From positions 133,654 to 174,719 of the forward strand of contig NZ_DGUZ01000021.1 in NCBI RefSeq assembly GCF_002394865.1: a stretch of DNA of 41,066 nucleotides, given 5' to 3'. Shown here piece by piece: positions 40,946 through 41,066 of this stretch (position 1 is the first letter of the stretch; the number at the start of each line of letters is the position of its first letter). Origin of the DNA: Fibrobacter sp. UBA4297 (GTDB lineage Bacteria; Fibrobacterota; Fibrobacteria; Fibrobacterales; Fibrobacteraceae). The translations under genes and the position numbers were made by a program. The notes under the pieces were generated by a model. The model saw only the letters and a list, made by a program, of their open reading frames with translations, had not been told where the DNA came from and did not search any database.

Positions 40946-41066
40946 ATGCCACACTTTATATCGCCCATGATTCGCCGTAGGCCATCCGCCGAAGAATTGC
41001 ATGCAGCTTCCGCAAATCAAGAGTCCGCGCCCTCCCCGATTGAACAAAACATCGATTTTTCGCAGA
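40946..41066 (+). CDS. Start of a sigma-54-driven gene, truncated by the window end
   Basis: AGGAAGG (40934-40940) precedes ATG 40946; 40 codons are visible. The sequence opens PHFISPMIRRRPSAEELHAA and then becomes Ser/Pro/Glu-rich, with no signal peptide or recognisable domain. The promoter implies control by an enhancer-binding regulator with an activating signal such as nitrogen status or envelope cues. The full protein lies outside, so its function cannot be stated. Confidence 0.6.
   Translation, partial: MPHFISPMIRRRPSAEELHAASANQESAPSPIEQNIDFSQ

Overview
The window looks like a chromosomal segment of a Fibrobacter (FCB group, Gram-negative anaerobe). The reasons are a TIGR02147 regulator (a paralogous family described from Fibrobacter succinogenes) paired with a large surface lipoprotein, an LptF/LptG and BamD-type envelope cluster, an oxygen-sensitive class III ribonucleotide reductase, and FCB-like promoter elements (TATCTTT, close to TAnnTTTG). 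Most genes have moderate GC. Two blocks are visibly AT-rich: the defence operon at about 22.0-30.9 kb and the 13.4-15.3 kb stretch. I saw no rRNA, tRNA, CRISPR array, insertion sequence or prophage.

Layout. 1-9.3 kb (mostly plus): the tail of a histone H1-like protein, a small hypothetical protein, a Ppx/GppA phosphatase with a repeat-derived insertion, an RsuA/RluB pseudouridine synthase, an ApaH-like phosphoesterase, NadA, an outer-membrane protein, a CstA-family transporter and a RecD2 helicase. 9.3-14.1 kb (minus): LamG lipoprotein plus TIGR02147 regulator, an apparently orphan small-RNA unit on plus, an SGNH esterase and a barrel-like protein. 14.2-15.5 kb: a GNAT toxin-like gene with an overlapping antitoxin-like gene, then a small coiled-coil gene. 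15.7-18.9 kb: nrdD, a separate 48-residue glycyl-radical ORF and nrdG. 19.1-21.9 kb: a flavodoxin-fold reductase and two SIMPL-domain proteins. 22.0-30.9 kb (minus): one closely packed defence operon, hsdR-hsdS-prrC-hsdM-ptuA-ptuB. 31.0-37.1 kb (minus): a sodium:solute symporter, then lptF-lptG and a GAF-GGDEF gene. 37.1-40.8 kb (plus): BamD, an acidic-tailed outer-membrane protein and a PHP phosphoesterase. 40.8-41.1 kb: a near-perfect sigma-54 promoter in front of a truncated new gene.

Most interesting. (1) The class III ribonucleotide reductase is split: the 776-aa NrdD stops after its zinc region and the glycyl-radical tail has its own SD and start, with a dispersed repeat in the gap. (2) The defence operon stacks type I restriction-modification, a PrrC-type anticodon nuclease with its R/E/H triad intact, and a Septu-like ATPase/HNH pair coupled by a TAATG overlap. 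(3) A family of dispersed palindromic repeats (GGAGAT, variable stem, ATGACA) occurs between genes, in frame inside one gene, and as the apparent SD and start codon of recD2. A second repeat type lies in frame inside the Ppx homologue. (4) A promoter and a terminator bracket a structured non-coding segment at about 12.1-12.24 kb. All calls come from reading the sequence and family knowledge; no database search was run.
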